From Neorhizobium alkalisoli (GTDB taxonomy: Bacteria; Pseudomonadota; Alphaproteobacteria; Rhizobiales; Rhizobiaceae): a stretch of 60,707 bases of DNA. How positions within the stretch are numbered: position 1 is the stretch's first letter; each line of letters opens with the position of its first letter. Positions 26,943-35,113 of the stretch are shown one piece after another. Where the stretch lies: NCBI RefSeq assembly GCF_007829835.1, contig NZ_VIWP01000020.1:1-60707 (forward strand), given 5' to 3'. The position numbers were made by a program, and so were the translations under genes. The notes beneath the pieces were generated by a model, which had not been told where the DNA came from, ran no database searches, and saw nothing but the letters and a program-made list of their open reading frames with translations.

Positions 26943-26970
26943 TTGCCGTCAGGGCGAATTCGTTTATAGT
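26943..26970 (+). promoter_or_regulatory. Candidate sigma70 promoter for the cbtB-cobQ operon
   Basis: TTGCCG and TATAGT are separated by 16 nt and end about 8 nt before the plus-strand riboswitch, where transcription should begin. Confidence 0.55.
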
Positions 26971-26977
26971 GACACAG

Positions 26978-27168
26978 CCTATGGTGCCCGAAAGGGCCTT
27001 GGAGGGAATGCGGTGCGACGGTTTTTCCGTTCATTCCGCGGCTGCCCCCGCAACTGTAAGCGGAAAGTTTGAAGCCCAAATCGGCCTTATGGCCATCAAG
27101 TCACTGGAGAGATCCGGGAAGACGGGCGTCAAGCGCATGATCCGCGAGCCAGGAGACCTGCCGGAGGC
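26978..27168 (+). promoter_or_regulatory. Cobalamin riboswitch upstream of cbtB-cbtA-cobO-cobQ
   Basis: The elements are GGTGCCCGAAAGGGCC, GAATGCGGTGC, the core GCTGCCCCCGCAACTGTAAG, TCACTGG and a consensus B12 box GCGAGCCAGGAGACCTGCC at about 27144-27163. A small stem (GCCCTC-GGGTG-GAGGGC, 27185-27201) follows and sits immediately before the AAAAGGA ribosome site of cbtB, which suggests control of translation. It is on the opposite strand from the first riboswitch, with about 120 bp between their 5' ends. Confidence 0.96.
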
Positions 27169-27215
27169 AAGAATAGTTTGAACAGCCCTCGGGTGGAGGG
27201 CAAAAGGACAAGATC

Positions 27216-27392
27216 ATGGCTATCAATTCCGCTGCAACTTCGGTCAGCGTTTCTTCTTCGAAAATCATTCCCCTCAGCATGACGGCCCTGCTCGGCCTGT
27301 TCATGGTCGGTTTTGTCGGCTTCTCCCATCTGGATGTCGTCCACAATGCCGCGCATGACACGCGCCACTCGCTCGCCTTCCCCTGCCACTGA
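27216..27392 (+). CDS. cbtB: CbtB, small cobalt-transport membrane subunit
   Basis: This 58-residue protein has one hydrophobic helix (about residues 18-37, LSMTALLGLFMVGFVGF) followed by the conserved His pattern VVHNAAHDTRHSLAFPCH. That is the CbtB family signature, and the C-terminal His/Cys residues could bind cobalt. CbtB is a predicted partner of CbtA in cobalt uptake. AAAAGGA lies 8 nt before the ATG. It is the first gene after the plus-strand cobalamin riboswitch, the usual place for cbtBA. Confidence 0.92.
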   Translation: MAINSAATSVSVSSSKIIPLSMTALLGLFMVGFVGFSHLDVVHNAAHDTRHSLAFPCH

Positions 27393-27404
27393 GGAATTTT
27401 TCAA

Positions 27405-28184
27405 ATGTCGTTGTTTCGTAACATCGTCTTCACGGCGGTGATCGCCGGACTATTGTCCGGATTGCTGCTGACCGTGATGCAGAGCTTTTCAACCGTCCCT
27501 TTGATCCTTCAGGCGGAAGTTTATGAAAAGGCCGAAGGCGGCCATTCGCATGAGCATGCTACCGCGCCTGCCGATGCCACCGCCCCGGCTGGGCCCGCTG
27601 CCGCTGCAACCGCCGCACACGAGCATGAAGAAGAAGCCTGGGAGCCGGCCGACGGTTTTGAGCGTTTCATCTATACGGCCGCTGCCGACGTGCTCTCTGC
27701 CATCGGTTTTGCGCTGGTCATCATCGCCGCTTCGGAAGCGCTCGGTGGTTTCGGCGGCTGGCGTGGTGGCCTGATGTTCGGCATTGCCGGCTTCATCACC
27801 GTCATTCTCGCCCCCGGCCTCGGCCTGCCGCCGGAACTGCCGGGCATGCCGGCAGCAGAACTTGCGCCCCGCCAGATCTGGTGGATCTCGACCGCCGCCT
27901 GCACGGCTGCCGGCCTTGGCCTGCTCGCCTATACCCGCTCGGCCGTCTTCGCGGCGCTTGCCATCGTGCTTCTGGTTGCCCCGCATCTGATCGGCGCGCC
28001 GTTGGCACCTTCGCATGAGACCTCGGTGCCGATGGATCTCTATGCCCGTTTCGTCAACGCCGTCTATGCCACGAACCTTGTGTTCTGGGCCGTGCTGGGT
28101 GCTGCCTGCGGTACCATCCGCAACCGGCTGCGCACCGGCGAGGAAGCGCCCGCCGGCACCTCTCCGAAGCTGGCGACCCGGTAA
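27405..28184 (+). CDS. cbtA: CbtA, predicted cobalt transporter
   Basis: This 259-residue membrane protein has about five hydrophobic segments. A His/Glu-rich extramembrane loop (GGHSHEHA near residue 45, then AAHEHEEEAWEP near residue 70) follows helix 1 and probably collects metal. Loop conservation (FERFIYTAAADVLSAIG, GLPPELPG) is typical of CbtA. It lies 12 bp after cbtB and is under the same riboswitch. A role as cobalt importer is predicted from riboswitch association across genomes; substrate is not proven by sequence. Confidence 0.9.
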   Translation: MSLFRNIVFTAVIAGLLSGLLLTVMQSFSTVPLILQAEVYEKAEGGHSHEHATAPADATAPAGPAAAATAAHEHEEEAWEPADGFERFIYTAAADVLSAIGFALVIIAASEALGGFGGWRGGLMFGIAGFITVILAPGLGLPPELPGMPAAELAPRQIWWISTAACTAAGLGLLAYTRSAVFAALAIVLLVAPHLIGAPLAPSHETSVPMDLYARFVNAVYATNLVFWAVLGAACGTIRNRLRTGEEAPAGTSPKLATR

Positions 28185-28192
28185 CTGGAAGA

Positions 28193-28819
28193 GTGACTGA
28201 AAAAGTGAGCGATATCGACGAAGCTGCCGCTGCCCGCCACCGAGCCAAGATGGCGAACCGCAAGGCGGTGCAGGACAAGGAAGTCGCCGAGAAGACCCTG
28301 GAAAAGGGTCTTCTCATCGTCCATACCGGCCCCGGCAAGGGCAAGTCGACGGCGGCCTTCGGCCTGGCATTGCGCATGCTCGGCAACAATCGCCGCGTCG
28401 GTATCGTGCAGTTCATCAAGGGGGCCTGGTCGACCGGTGAGCAGCCGGCATTGGCCGTCTTCGGCGATCGCGTCGTCTGGCACACGATGGGCGAAGGCTT
28501 TACCTGGGAAACCCAGGATCTGCAGCGTGATATCGCCGCCGCTGAACGGGCCTGGGGCAAAGCGCTGGAGCTGATGGCTGACGAAACGATCGGCCTCGTC
28601 ATTCTCGACGAGCTCAATATCGCCCTGCGTTACGATTATCTCGATCTGGAAAAGGTCGTGGCCGAACTTCAGGCGCGCCGCCCGGATCTGCATGTCGTCG
28701 TTACCGGCCGCAATGCCAAGCCGGCACTGACAGAAGCGGCCGATCTGGTGACCGAGATGACGCTGGTCAAGCACCATTTTAAGGCCGGCGTAAAGGCTCA
28801 GGCCGGTATCGAGTTCTAA
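28193..28819 (+). CDS. cobO: Corrinoid adenosyltransferase
   Basis: CobO transfers the adenosyl group of ATP to cob(I)yrinic acid a,c-diamide. The 208 residues have the P-loop HTGPGKGKSTAAFG (about residues 44-57), VQFIKGAW, and VILDELNIALRYDYLD. The GTG at 28193 is weakly supported. A second GTG at 28205 (encoding VSDID, like the MSD start of relatives) may be the true start. It follows cbtA by 8 bp and precedes cobQ by 4 bp. Confidence 0.94.
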   Translation: MTEKVSDIDEAAAARHRAKMANRKAVQDKEVAEKTLEKGLLIVHTGPGKGKSTAAFGLALRMLGNNRRVGIVQFIKGAWSTGEQPALAVFGDRVVWHTMGEGFTWETQDLQRDIAAAERAWGKALELMADETIGLVILDELNIALRYDYLDLEKVVAELQARRPDLHVVVTGRNAKPALTEAADLVTEMTLVKHHFKAGVKAQAGIEF

Positions 28820-28823
28820 AACC

Positions 28824-30281
28824 ATGGCTGCCCGCGCTTTGATGTTTCAGGGGACGGGGTCGGATGTCGGCAAATCGCTGCTGGTCGCCGGCCTCGCCCG
28901 CGCCTTCACCCTGCGCGGCCTGAAAATCCTGCCGTTCAAGCCGCAAAACATGTCGAACAATGCCGCCGTCACGGCGGATGGCGGCGAGATCGGCCGGGCG
29001 CAGGCGCTTCAGGCGCGCGCCGCCGGCGTGCCGCTCAGTGTGCATATGAACCCGGTTCTACTGAAACCCCAAAGCGAAGTCGGTGCGCAGGTCGTGGTGC
29101 AGGGCCGCGTCGAGGGCAATGCCAAGGCCTCCGAATATCAGGCGTTGAAACCAAAACTGCTCGCCCGCGTGCTGGAAAGTTTTGAGCTTTTGCGCGGACA
29201 GGCCGATCTCGTTCTGGTTGAGGGTGCCGGCAGCGCGTCTGAAATCAACCTGCGCGCCAATGACATCGCCAATATGGGCTTTGCCCGCGCCGCCGACGTG
29301 CCGGTCGTGCTGATCGGCGATATCGACCGTGGCGGCGTCATCGCCAGCCTTGCCGGCACGAAACTGGTGCTCGACCCTGAAGACGCGGCGATGATCGAGG
29401 GTTTTATCGTCAACCGGTTTCGCGGCGATCCAACTCTGTTTGCCGAGGGCATGCGGATGATCGCGTCCCATACCGGCTGGCGGTCGATCGGGCTCCTGCC
29501 GCATTTTGCCGATGCGGCGCTGCTGCCGGCGGAAGATGCGCTTGGCCTTAACGCGCCGTCACGACGCAAGGACGGTGCAAAAATCCGCATTGCGGTGCCG
29601 GTCCTGCCGCATATTTCCAATTTCGACGATCTCGATCCGCTCGATGCCGAGCCGGATGTGGAACTCGTTCGCGTCCGCCGCGGACAGGTCATTCCGGCCG
29701 ATTGCGATCTCGTGCTTCTGGTTGGCTCCAAGGCGACGATTTCTGATCTTGCGGCGCTTCGAGAGGCGGGATTCGACGTGGATATTGCTGCGCATCTGCG
29801 GCGGGGCGCGCGCGTGCTCGGGCTTTGCGGCGGTTACCAGATGCTCGGCCGCAAAATTTCCGATCCTGACGGCATCGAGGGACCGCCCGGCAGCGTACCG
29901 GGGCTTGGCCTGCTCGATGTGGAAACCATCCTCACCGACGACAAGCGGCTTGAAGCAGTGACCGGGACGAGCTTTGATGGTGTTTCGCTGACCGGCTATG
30001 AAATGCATGTGGGCCGCACCGAGGGGGCGGATTGCGTGCGTCCTTTTTCGGTGATCGGTGCCGGCAAGGATGGCGCGATCTCAGCGGATGGGCGGGTCTG
30101 GGGCACCTATCTGCACGGTCTGTTTTCAGACGACCGGCAGCGCTCAGCCTGGCTGACAAGGCTCGGCGGCACGGCATCCGGCCTGGATTACGAGGCGAGT
30201 GTCGATGCTATCCTCGATCGGCTTGCCGCCCATATGGAGCAGCATCTCGATCTCGACGGATTGCTCAGACTTGCCAGATGA
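28824..30281 (+). CDS. cobQ: Cobyric acid synthase
   Basis: CobQ amidates side chains b, d, e and g of adenosylcobyrinate diamide with glutamine. The 485 residues contain the N-terminal ATP domain (MFQGTGSDVGKSLLVAGL, PFKPQNMSNNA) and a C-terminal glutaminase with its nucleophile Cys in LGLCGGYQMLG (about residue 335) and the late GTYLHGLF His. The last 17 bp overlap the 3' end of cobD on the opposite strand. It ends the plus-strand riboswitch operon. Confidence 0.96.
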   Translation: MAARALMFQGTGSDVGKSLLVAGLARAFTLRGLKILPFKPQNMSNNAAVTADGGEIGRAQALQARAAGVPLSVHMNPVLLKPQSEVGAQVVVQGRVEGNAKASEYQALKPKLLARVLESFELLRGQADLVLVEGAGSASEINLRANDIANMGFARAADVPVVLIGDIDRGGVIASLAGTKLVLDPEDAAMIEGFIVNRFRGDPTLFAEGMRMIASHTGWRSIGLLPHFADAALLPAEDALGLNAPSRRKDGAKIRIAVPVLPHISNFDDLDPLDAEPDVELVRVRRGQVIPADCDLVLLVGSKATISDLAALREAGFDVDIAAHLRRGARVLGLCGGYQMLGRKISDPDGIEGPPGSVPGLGLLDVETILTDDKRLEAVTGTSFDGVSLTGYEMHVGRTEGADCVRPFSVIGAGKDGAISADGRVWGTYLHGLFSDDRQRSAWLTRLGGTASGLDYEASVDAILDRLAAHMEQHLDLDGLLRLAR

Positions 30282-31230
30282 TGAGCGCCAACAGGCCGAA
30301 AAGGCCGATCAGAAAATAATCCGCCAGCCGCGCCAGTTTCAGCGCACGGCGTATGTCCTGTGGCCCAAGCTCCCGGCGCCCACCTTCGCCCATGAATCGC
30401 GCCTCGATCATCTGCCCGCCATAACTGCGCGGACCGGCCAAGGCGATGCCGAGTGCGCCGGCCATCGCCGCTTCCGGCCAGCCGGCATTCGGCGAACGGT
30501 GATGTCCTGCATCCCGCAACACGGCGCGGACGGCATTTTTCGGCGAAGCGCCTTCGATGAAGAAGGCGGCGGTGATGAACAGGGCGCCGCTCAGCCGCGA
30601 GGCCGGCAGGTTGATGAGGTCGTCGAACCGCGCCGCCGCCCAGCCAAATGCTTCGTGGCGCGGCGAGCGGTGACCGATCATGCTGTCAGCGGTATTGGCC
30701 GCCTTGTAGGCCGCTCCGCCAGCCAATCCGCCGATACCCATCCAGAAGGCAGGGGCCACGACGCCATCGGAAAAGTTTTCCGCGAGACTTTCGATCGCCG
30801 CACGGCAGACGGCGGCCTCGTCGAGCTTTTCCGGGTCGCGGCCGACGATCATCGAAACAGCCTTGCGGCCGGCCTCCAGCCCGCCGATCTCAAGCGCTCT
30901 GGCAACGGCCTCGACATGGCTTTCAAGGCTTTTCTGCGCCGGCAGGCTGGCGGCGGCAAGAACCAGCAAGACGAAACCCAAGGGCACGGCCAGAAGGCCG
31001 GCCTCGATGACGAGCGCGACACATACCGCGGCAGCCAGAAGCACGATCAGCGCCATGACGCCCATGCGCTTGCGGGTCCGAAAATCATCACCTTCCCGGT
31101 TCCACGCGCGATCGAGCCGGGTTATCAGCCAGCCGATCCAGGTGACCGGATGGCCGATACGGGCATAAAGCCAGTCGGGATAACCGGTGACGCGCTCCAC
31201 GATCAGCGCGGCAAATGCGAGAAGGAACAT
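30265..31230 (-). CDS. cobD: Adenosylcobinamide-phosphate synthase (CbiB type)
   Basis: This 321-residue integral membrane protein joins the aminopropanol arm to cobyric acid. Family motifs are visible: YPDWLYARIGHPVTWIG at the N-terminus, ESLAENFSDGVVAPAFW, YKAANTADSMIGHR and the C-terminal RSPNAGWPEAAMAGALG. The ATG at 31230 lies 4 bp from the divergent cobC start. Its 3' end overlaps cobQ. The long upstream extension of its frame is antisense to cobC and was not included. Confidence 0.94.
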   Translation of the reverse strand: MFLLAFAALIVERVTGYPDWLYARIGHPVTWIGWLITRLDRAWNREGDDFRTRKRMGVMALIVLLAAAVCVALVIEAGLLAVPLGFVLLVLAAASLPAQKSLESHVEAVARALEIGGLEAGRKAVSMIVGRDPEKLDEAAVCRAAIESLAENFSDGVVAPAFWMGIGGLAGGAAYKAANTADSMIGHRSPRHEAFGWAAARFDDLINLPASRLSGALFITAAFFIEGASPKNAVRAVLRDAGHHRSPNAGWPEAAMAGALGIALAGPRSYGGQMIEARFMGEGGRRELGPQDIRRALKLARLADYFLIGLFGLLALIIWQV

Positions 31231-31234
31231 TTTT

Positions 31235-32476
31235 GTGGCAGGCCCTGATTCTGGCGAAAACAAGCTCGGCGGTCCGATCCAGCACGGCGGAAATCTCGGC
31301 CGGGCGCGAAAACTGTTTCCGCAGGCGCCCGAACCCTGGATCGACCTGTCGACCGGTATCAATCCGCATTCCTACCCATATTCGCCGATACCGGCCAATG
31401 TTTTCGCACGCCTGCCGGAGCCGGTGTCGCTGGAGGGGCTGAAGGCGGTTGCGGCGCATGCTTATGGCGCGCCTTCGGCAGCGCATTTGGCGGCGGGGCC
31501 GGGGACGCAGATCCTGCTGCCGATCGTGGCGGGGTTGCTGGATGGGTGGTCACCTCTGGCGAAGACCCTCTCTGGCCTGCCGGCCATCTCCCCCACAAGG
31601 GGGGAGAAGACTCGTGGCAGCCACTCGTCCCAATCGGAACTCGGCCGGTCGGCCAGGTTAAGCCCTCCCCCTTGGGGGGAGGGTGGGGAGGGGTTTTTGC
31701 CTGAGGCGGATGAGAGACCCCGCACGTCGGAGGGAGCCGATGGCACCCACAGCACAAAACCTCGGCGTATCGCAGCAGTGCTCTCCCCCACCTATGCCGA
31801 ACATGCACGTGCTGCCCGAATGGCCGGTTTCAGCGTCACCGAAACCGATGATCTCGAAACACTCGCGGCCGCCGATCTTGCGGTGATCGTCAATCCCAAC
31901 AACCCGACCGGCCGCATCGTGCCGAAAGCCGATCTTTTGGCGCTTGCCGACGTCATGCGGGCCAAAGGTGGGCTGCTCATTGTCGATGAAGCGTTCATGG
32001 ATGTTTCGGAGGCGGAAAGCGTAGCCAATGCGGTCGATGCCGGCGGGCTCGTCGTTCTGCGCTCCTTCGGCAAGTTTTACGGCATGGCGGGCCTTCGGCT
32101 CGGTTTTGCGCTGGCGCATCCGGATATCATCACCCGGATCGAGGAAAGGCTCGGGCCATGGGCCGTTTCCGGGCCCGCTTTACATGTGGCGAGCGAGGCG
32201 CTTGCCGATACGGCTTGGCAGCAGGCCATGCGTAAAACCTTGAAGGCCGAAGCCACTCGGCTGGATGCGGCACTTGCAAGCGCTGGCCTTGCAGTTCTTG
32301 GCGGCACGTCACTGTTCCGCCTCGTGCGAGATCCGCGGGCTCAGGCATTGTACCGGCATCTCGGCGAACACGGCATTCTCACTCGCCGTTTCGAGGAGCG
32401 TCCGGATGATCTGCGGATCGGCCTGCCGGAAGCGGATGGCCGGGCGAGGCTGGAAGCGGCGCTCAAAACCTTTTAG
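31235..32476 (+). CDS. cobC: Threonine-phosphate decarboxylase-like aminotransferase with in-frame insertion
   Basis: CobC is a PLP-dependent fold I enzyme that supplies the aminopropanol arm. The core motifs are present: PWIDLSTGINPHSYP, GPGTQILLPIVAGLL, IVNPNNPTGRIVPK, LIVDEAFMD and the PLP lysine in SFGKFYGMAGLR. A GTG start at 31235 has AAGGA 8 nt upstream. The protein is 413 residues, about 75 more than usual. Residues roughly 105-177, between LLDG and RIAAVLSPTYAEHARA, are Gly/Pro/Ser-rich and encoded by palindromic repeat sequence. Whether the enzyme is still active is open, but the frame and all PLP motifs are kept. Confidence 0.9.
   Translation: MAGPDSGENKLGGPIQHGGNLGRARKLFPQAPEPWIDLSTGINPHSYPYSPIPANVFARLPEPVSLEGLKAVAAHAYGAPSAAHLAAGPGTQILLPIVAGLLDGWSPLAKTLSGLPAISPTRGEKTRGSHSSQSELGRSARLSPPPWGEGGEGFLPEADERPRTSEGADGTHSTKPRRIAAVLSPTYAEHARAARMAGFSVTETDDLETLAAADLAVIVNPNNPTGRIVPKADLLALADVMRAKGGLLIVDEAFMDVSEAESVANAVDAGGLVVLRSFGKFYGMAGLRLGFALAHPDIITRIEERLGPWAVSGPALHVASEALADTAWQQAMRKTLKAEATRLDAALASAGLAVLGGTSLFRLVRDPRAQALYRHLGEHGILTRRFEERPDDLRIGLPEADGRARLEAALKTF
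31566..31701. repeat. Composite palindromic element inside cobC
   Basis: The left end (GGCCTGCCGGCCATCTCCCC then AAGGGGGGAGA) is the same arm type as in the cobN element. The right end (CCCTCCCCCTTGGGGGGAGGG then TGGGGAGGGG) is a different GC-rich palindrome. About 60 bp separate them. The whole stretch is read through in the cobC frame. Confidence 0.75.
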
Positions 32477-33471
32477 CCGGCGAACTTGTCGCGCCAGGAC
32501 GGCTGCGCATTCGCCACCGGCAGCGCGGTAGCCTCGTAGACGCCACGGGCCACTGCCCTTGCCGTCACCAGCGTCGCCAGATGGCAGAGTTCGGCAAAGG
32601 CCGTCATGTCTTCCATCGGCCTTTTTCCGGTCGCAGCGGAAAAGATCGTGTCGCCATCGCCGGGCAGATGCGCGGGAAGGACGGCGCGGGCAAGGCCGTC
32701 ATGGGCCATGATCGACAGGCGGTGCGCCTGTGCCTTGGTCAGCACCGCGTCGGTGACGATGACACCGATTGTCGTTGCCTTCAGCTTTACGCCTTTCATG
32801 CGCAGCGCGGAATGGTCGTCGTCAAAAGCTTGCGGCAGGCCAAGGCCGCCGAATTCAGAATTCTTTTCGAATGCCGCAGACCAGAAATGCGGGCCATCGC
32901 CGACCGTCGCTGCACCCATGGCATTGACCGCAAGTAGCGCCGCGATCCGGTGGCCGGAGGAGGTGACGGCGCTGGCGGAACCGAGGCCGCCCTTGACGGT
33001 GGCGGTCGAAGCGCCGGTTCCGGCCCCAACGGTGCCGAGCGGGAATGATCCCGTTTTCGCGGCCTTGAAGGCGTCGTAACCCATGTCGCGATAGGGGGAA
33101 AACAGGCCCCAGTCCTTGTTGCCGCCGTTCAGGAGATCCATCAGGATCGCCTGCGGCACGATCGGCACTTTTGCCGAGCCGACCGGAAAACCGCGGCCGA
33201 TTTCGCGCAAGCCCGCCTGCACGCCGCCGGCGGCATCGAGACCGAAGGCAGAGCCGCCAGACAGCACGAAGGCATCGACCGTCTGCACGGTCATGGACGG
33301 ATCGAGCAGGGCGGTATCACGTCCGCCCGGCGCGCCGCCGAGAACCGAGCCGGAGGCAATCGCCGGCTCGTCGAAGACGATTGCCGTCACGCCCGACCCC
33401 AGGACGAGATCGGTGGCGTGGCCGATGGTCACGCCCTCGATATCGGTCAGGAGGTTGAGCATGGCGGTCAT
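32473..33471 (-). CDS. P1-family (DmpA/NylC-like) aminopeptidase
   Basis: The 332-residue protein resembles self-processing N-terminal nucleophile hydrolases of MEROPS S58 (P1 family). Conserved landmarks are TDIEGVTIGHATD, GGAPGGRDTALLDP, FVLSGGSAFGLDAAGGV and the glycine-rich GAGTGASTATVKGGLGSAS near the expected autocleavage region. Such enzymes cleave small peptides or cyclic amides. ATG at 33471 is used; 33462 is an alternative. It lies 17 bp after the ALDH gene, so it joins that operon. The end overlaps the cobC stop by 4 bp. Confidence 0.82.
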   Translation of the reverse strand: MTAMLNLLTDIEGVTIGHATDLVLGSGVTAIVFDEPAIASGSVLGGAPGGRDTALLDPSMTVQTVDAFVLSGGSAFGLDAAGGVQAGLREIGRGFPVGSAKVPIVPQAILMDLLNGGNKDWGLFSPYRDMGYDAFKAAKTGSFPLGTVGAGTGASTATVKGGLGSASAVTSSGHRIAALLAVNAMGAATVGDGPHFWSAAFEKNSEFGGLGLPQAFDDDHSALRMKGVKLKATTIGVIVTDAVLTKAQAHRLSIMAHDGLARAVLPAHLPGDGDTIFSAATGKRPMEDMTAFAELCHLATLVTARAVARGVYEATALPVANAQPSWRDKFAG

Positions 33472-33488
33472 TTTCGCGTGTCCGCCGC

Positions 33489-35030
33489 TTATTCGATGTC
33501 GAACTTGACGCCCTGGGCGAGCGGCAGCGTACGGCCGTAGTTCAGCGTGTTGGTGGCGCGGCGCATATAGGCCTTCCACGCATCCGAACCCGATTCGCGG
33601 CCGCCGCCGGTTTCCTTTTCGCCGCCGAATGCGCCGCCGATTTCGGCGCCCGAGGGGCCGATATTGACATTGGCGATGCCGCAATCCGAGCCGCTGGCAG
33701 ACACGAAGGTTTCCGCTTCGCGCATGTCATTGGTGAAGATCGAGGAGGAGAGGCCCTGCGGCACGTCATTGTGCAGTTTCAGCGCTTCGTCGAAATCGGA
33801 ATACTTCATCACGTAGAGGATGGGCGCGAAAGTTTCGTCGCGGACCGGGCCACTCTGGGCCGGCATTTCGACGATGGCCGGGCGGACATAATAGGCGTCG
33901 CCGGCTTCCGTCTCGTTGACGCGCTCACCGCCGACGACCCTGCCGCCCGTCGCCTGGGCGGCCTGCAGGGCGGCCTGCATCTTGTCATAGGCAGCCTTGT
34001 CGATCAGCGGGCCGATCAGGTTGCCGTTTTCGAGCGGCGAACCGATCGTCACCGACTGATAGGCCTTGACGAGGCGCGGCACGAGCGCGTCGTAAACGCT
34101 GTCATGCACGAAGATGCGGCGCAGCGAGGTGCAGCGCTGGCCGGCCGTGCCCATGGCCGAAAAGGCGATGCCGCGCAGGGTGAGGTCGAGATCGGCCGTC
34201 GGGGTGACGATGGCGGCATTGTTGCCGCCGAGTTCGAGGATCGAGCGGGCGAAGCGCTGCGCCAGTTTTGGTCCGACGGCACGGCCCATGGCGGTCGAGC
34301 CGGTGGCGGAAACCAGCGGCACCTTTTCGTGATCGACCAGGACTTCGCCGATCTCGCGGCCGCCGATCAGCAGGGTGGAAAGGTTTTTCGGTGCCGTGCC
34401 GCCATCGGCGATATAACGGGCAAGCGCCTTGTCAAAAATCGCCTGGCTGGCGAGTGCCGTCAGCGGCGTCTTTTCAGACGGCTTCCAGATGGTGGAATTG
34501 CCGCAGACGATGGCAAGTGCGGCATTCCATGACCAGACGGCAACCGGGAAGTTGAAGGCGGAGATGATGCCGATGGCGCCGAGCGGATGCCAGGTTTCCA
34601 TCATCCGGTGTTCGGAACGTTCGGTCGCGATGGTGAGACCGTAAAGCTGGCGGGAGAGGCCAACGGCGAAATCGCAGATGTCGATCATTTCCTGCACTTC
34701 GCCAAGACCTTCAGAGGTGATCTTGCCGACTTCGATCGAGACGAGGCGGCCGAGTGCGGCCTTGTTGGCGCGCAGTTCCTCGCCGAGCAGGCGGATCAGT
34801 TCGCCGCGCTTCGGGCCGGGCACAAGGCGCCATTCGAGGAAGGCGTCATGGGCAGCGTCGATCGCCTTCTTGGCGTCGCTAGCGCTCACTTCCGGCAGCT
34901 TGCCGATTTCCGTGCCTGTGATCGGCGAGCGAACGGCAAGCGTGCCGCCCTTGTAACGATCGACGGAAACACCGAGATCGGCAAAGATCTTGTCCACATC
35001 GGCGGCGAGGTCGAGATTGGCGAGCGTCAT
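33489..35030 (-). CDS. amaB: Aldehyde dehydrogenase, ALDH7 family (aminoadipate-semialdehyde/P6C dehydrogenase)
   Basis: The 513-residue enzyme belongs to the antiquitin (ALDH7) branch, which oxidises 2-aminoadipate-6-semialdehyde, in equilibrium with piperideine-6-carboxylate. Evidence includes AFNFPVAVWSWNAALA, the general-base Glu in LELGGNNAAIV, the catalytic Cys in GTAGQRCTSL (about residue 300), and the ALDH7 C-terminus GGAFGGEKETGGGRESGSDAWK. With the upstream FAD oxidase it fits lysine/pipecolate breakdown to aminoadipate. The amaB name follows Pseudomonas usage. Confidence 0.85.
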   Translation of the reverse strand: MTLANLDLAADVDKIFADLGVSVDRYKGGTLAVRSPITGTEIGKLPEVSASDAKKAIDAAHDAFLEWRLVPGPKRGELIRLLGEELRANKAALGRLVSIEVGKITSEGLGEVQEMIDICDFAVGLSRQLYGLTIATERSEHRMMETWHPLGAIGIISAFNFPVAVWSWNAALAIVCGNSTIWKPSEKTPLTALASQAIFDKALARYIADGGTAPKNLSTLLIGGREIGEVLVDHEKVPLVSATGSTAMGRAVGPKLAQRFARSILELGGNNAAIVTPTADLDLTLRGIAFSAMGTAGQRCTSLRRIFVHDSVYDALVPRLVKAYQSVTIGSPLENGNLIGPLIDKAAYDKMQAALQAAQATGGRVVGGERVNETEAGDAYYVRPAIVEMPAQSGPVRDETFAPILYVMKYSDFDEALKLHNDVPQGLSSSIFTNDMREAETFVSASGSDCGIANVNIGPSGAEIGGAFGGEKETGGGRESGSDAWKAYMRRATNTLNYGRTLPLAQGVKFDIE

Positions 35031-35113
35031 GTCAGTCCTTCCGGATATCGGGTCCCATCAACATGGATGAGGGGGCAATCTACAAATCGGCAGCGGTTTG
35101 ACAACCGTGCAGT

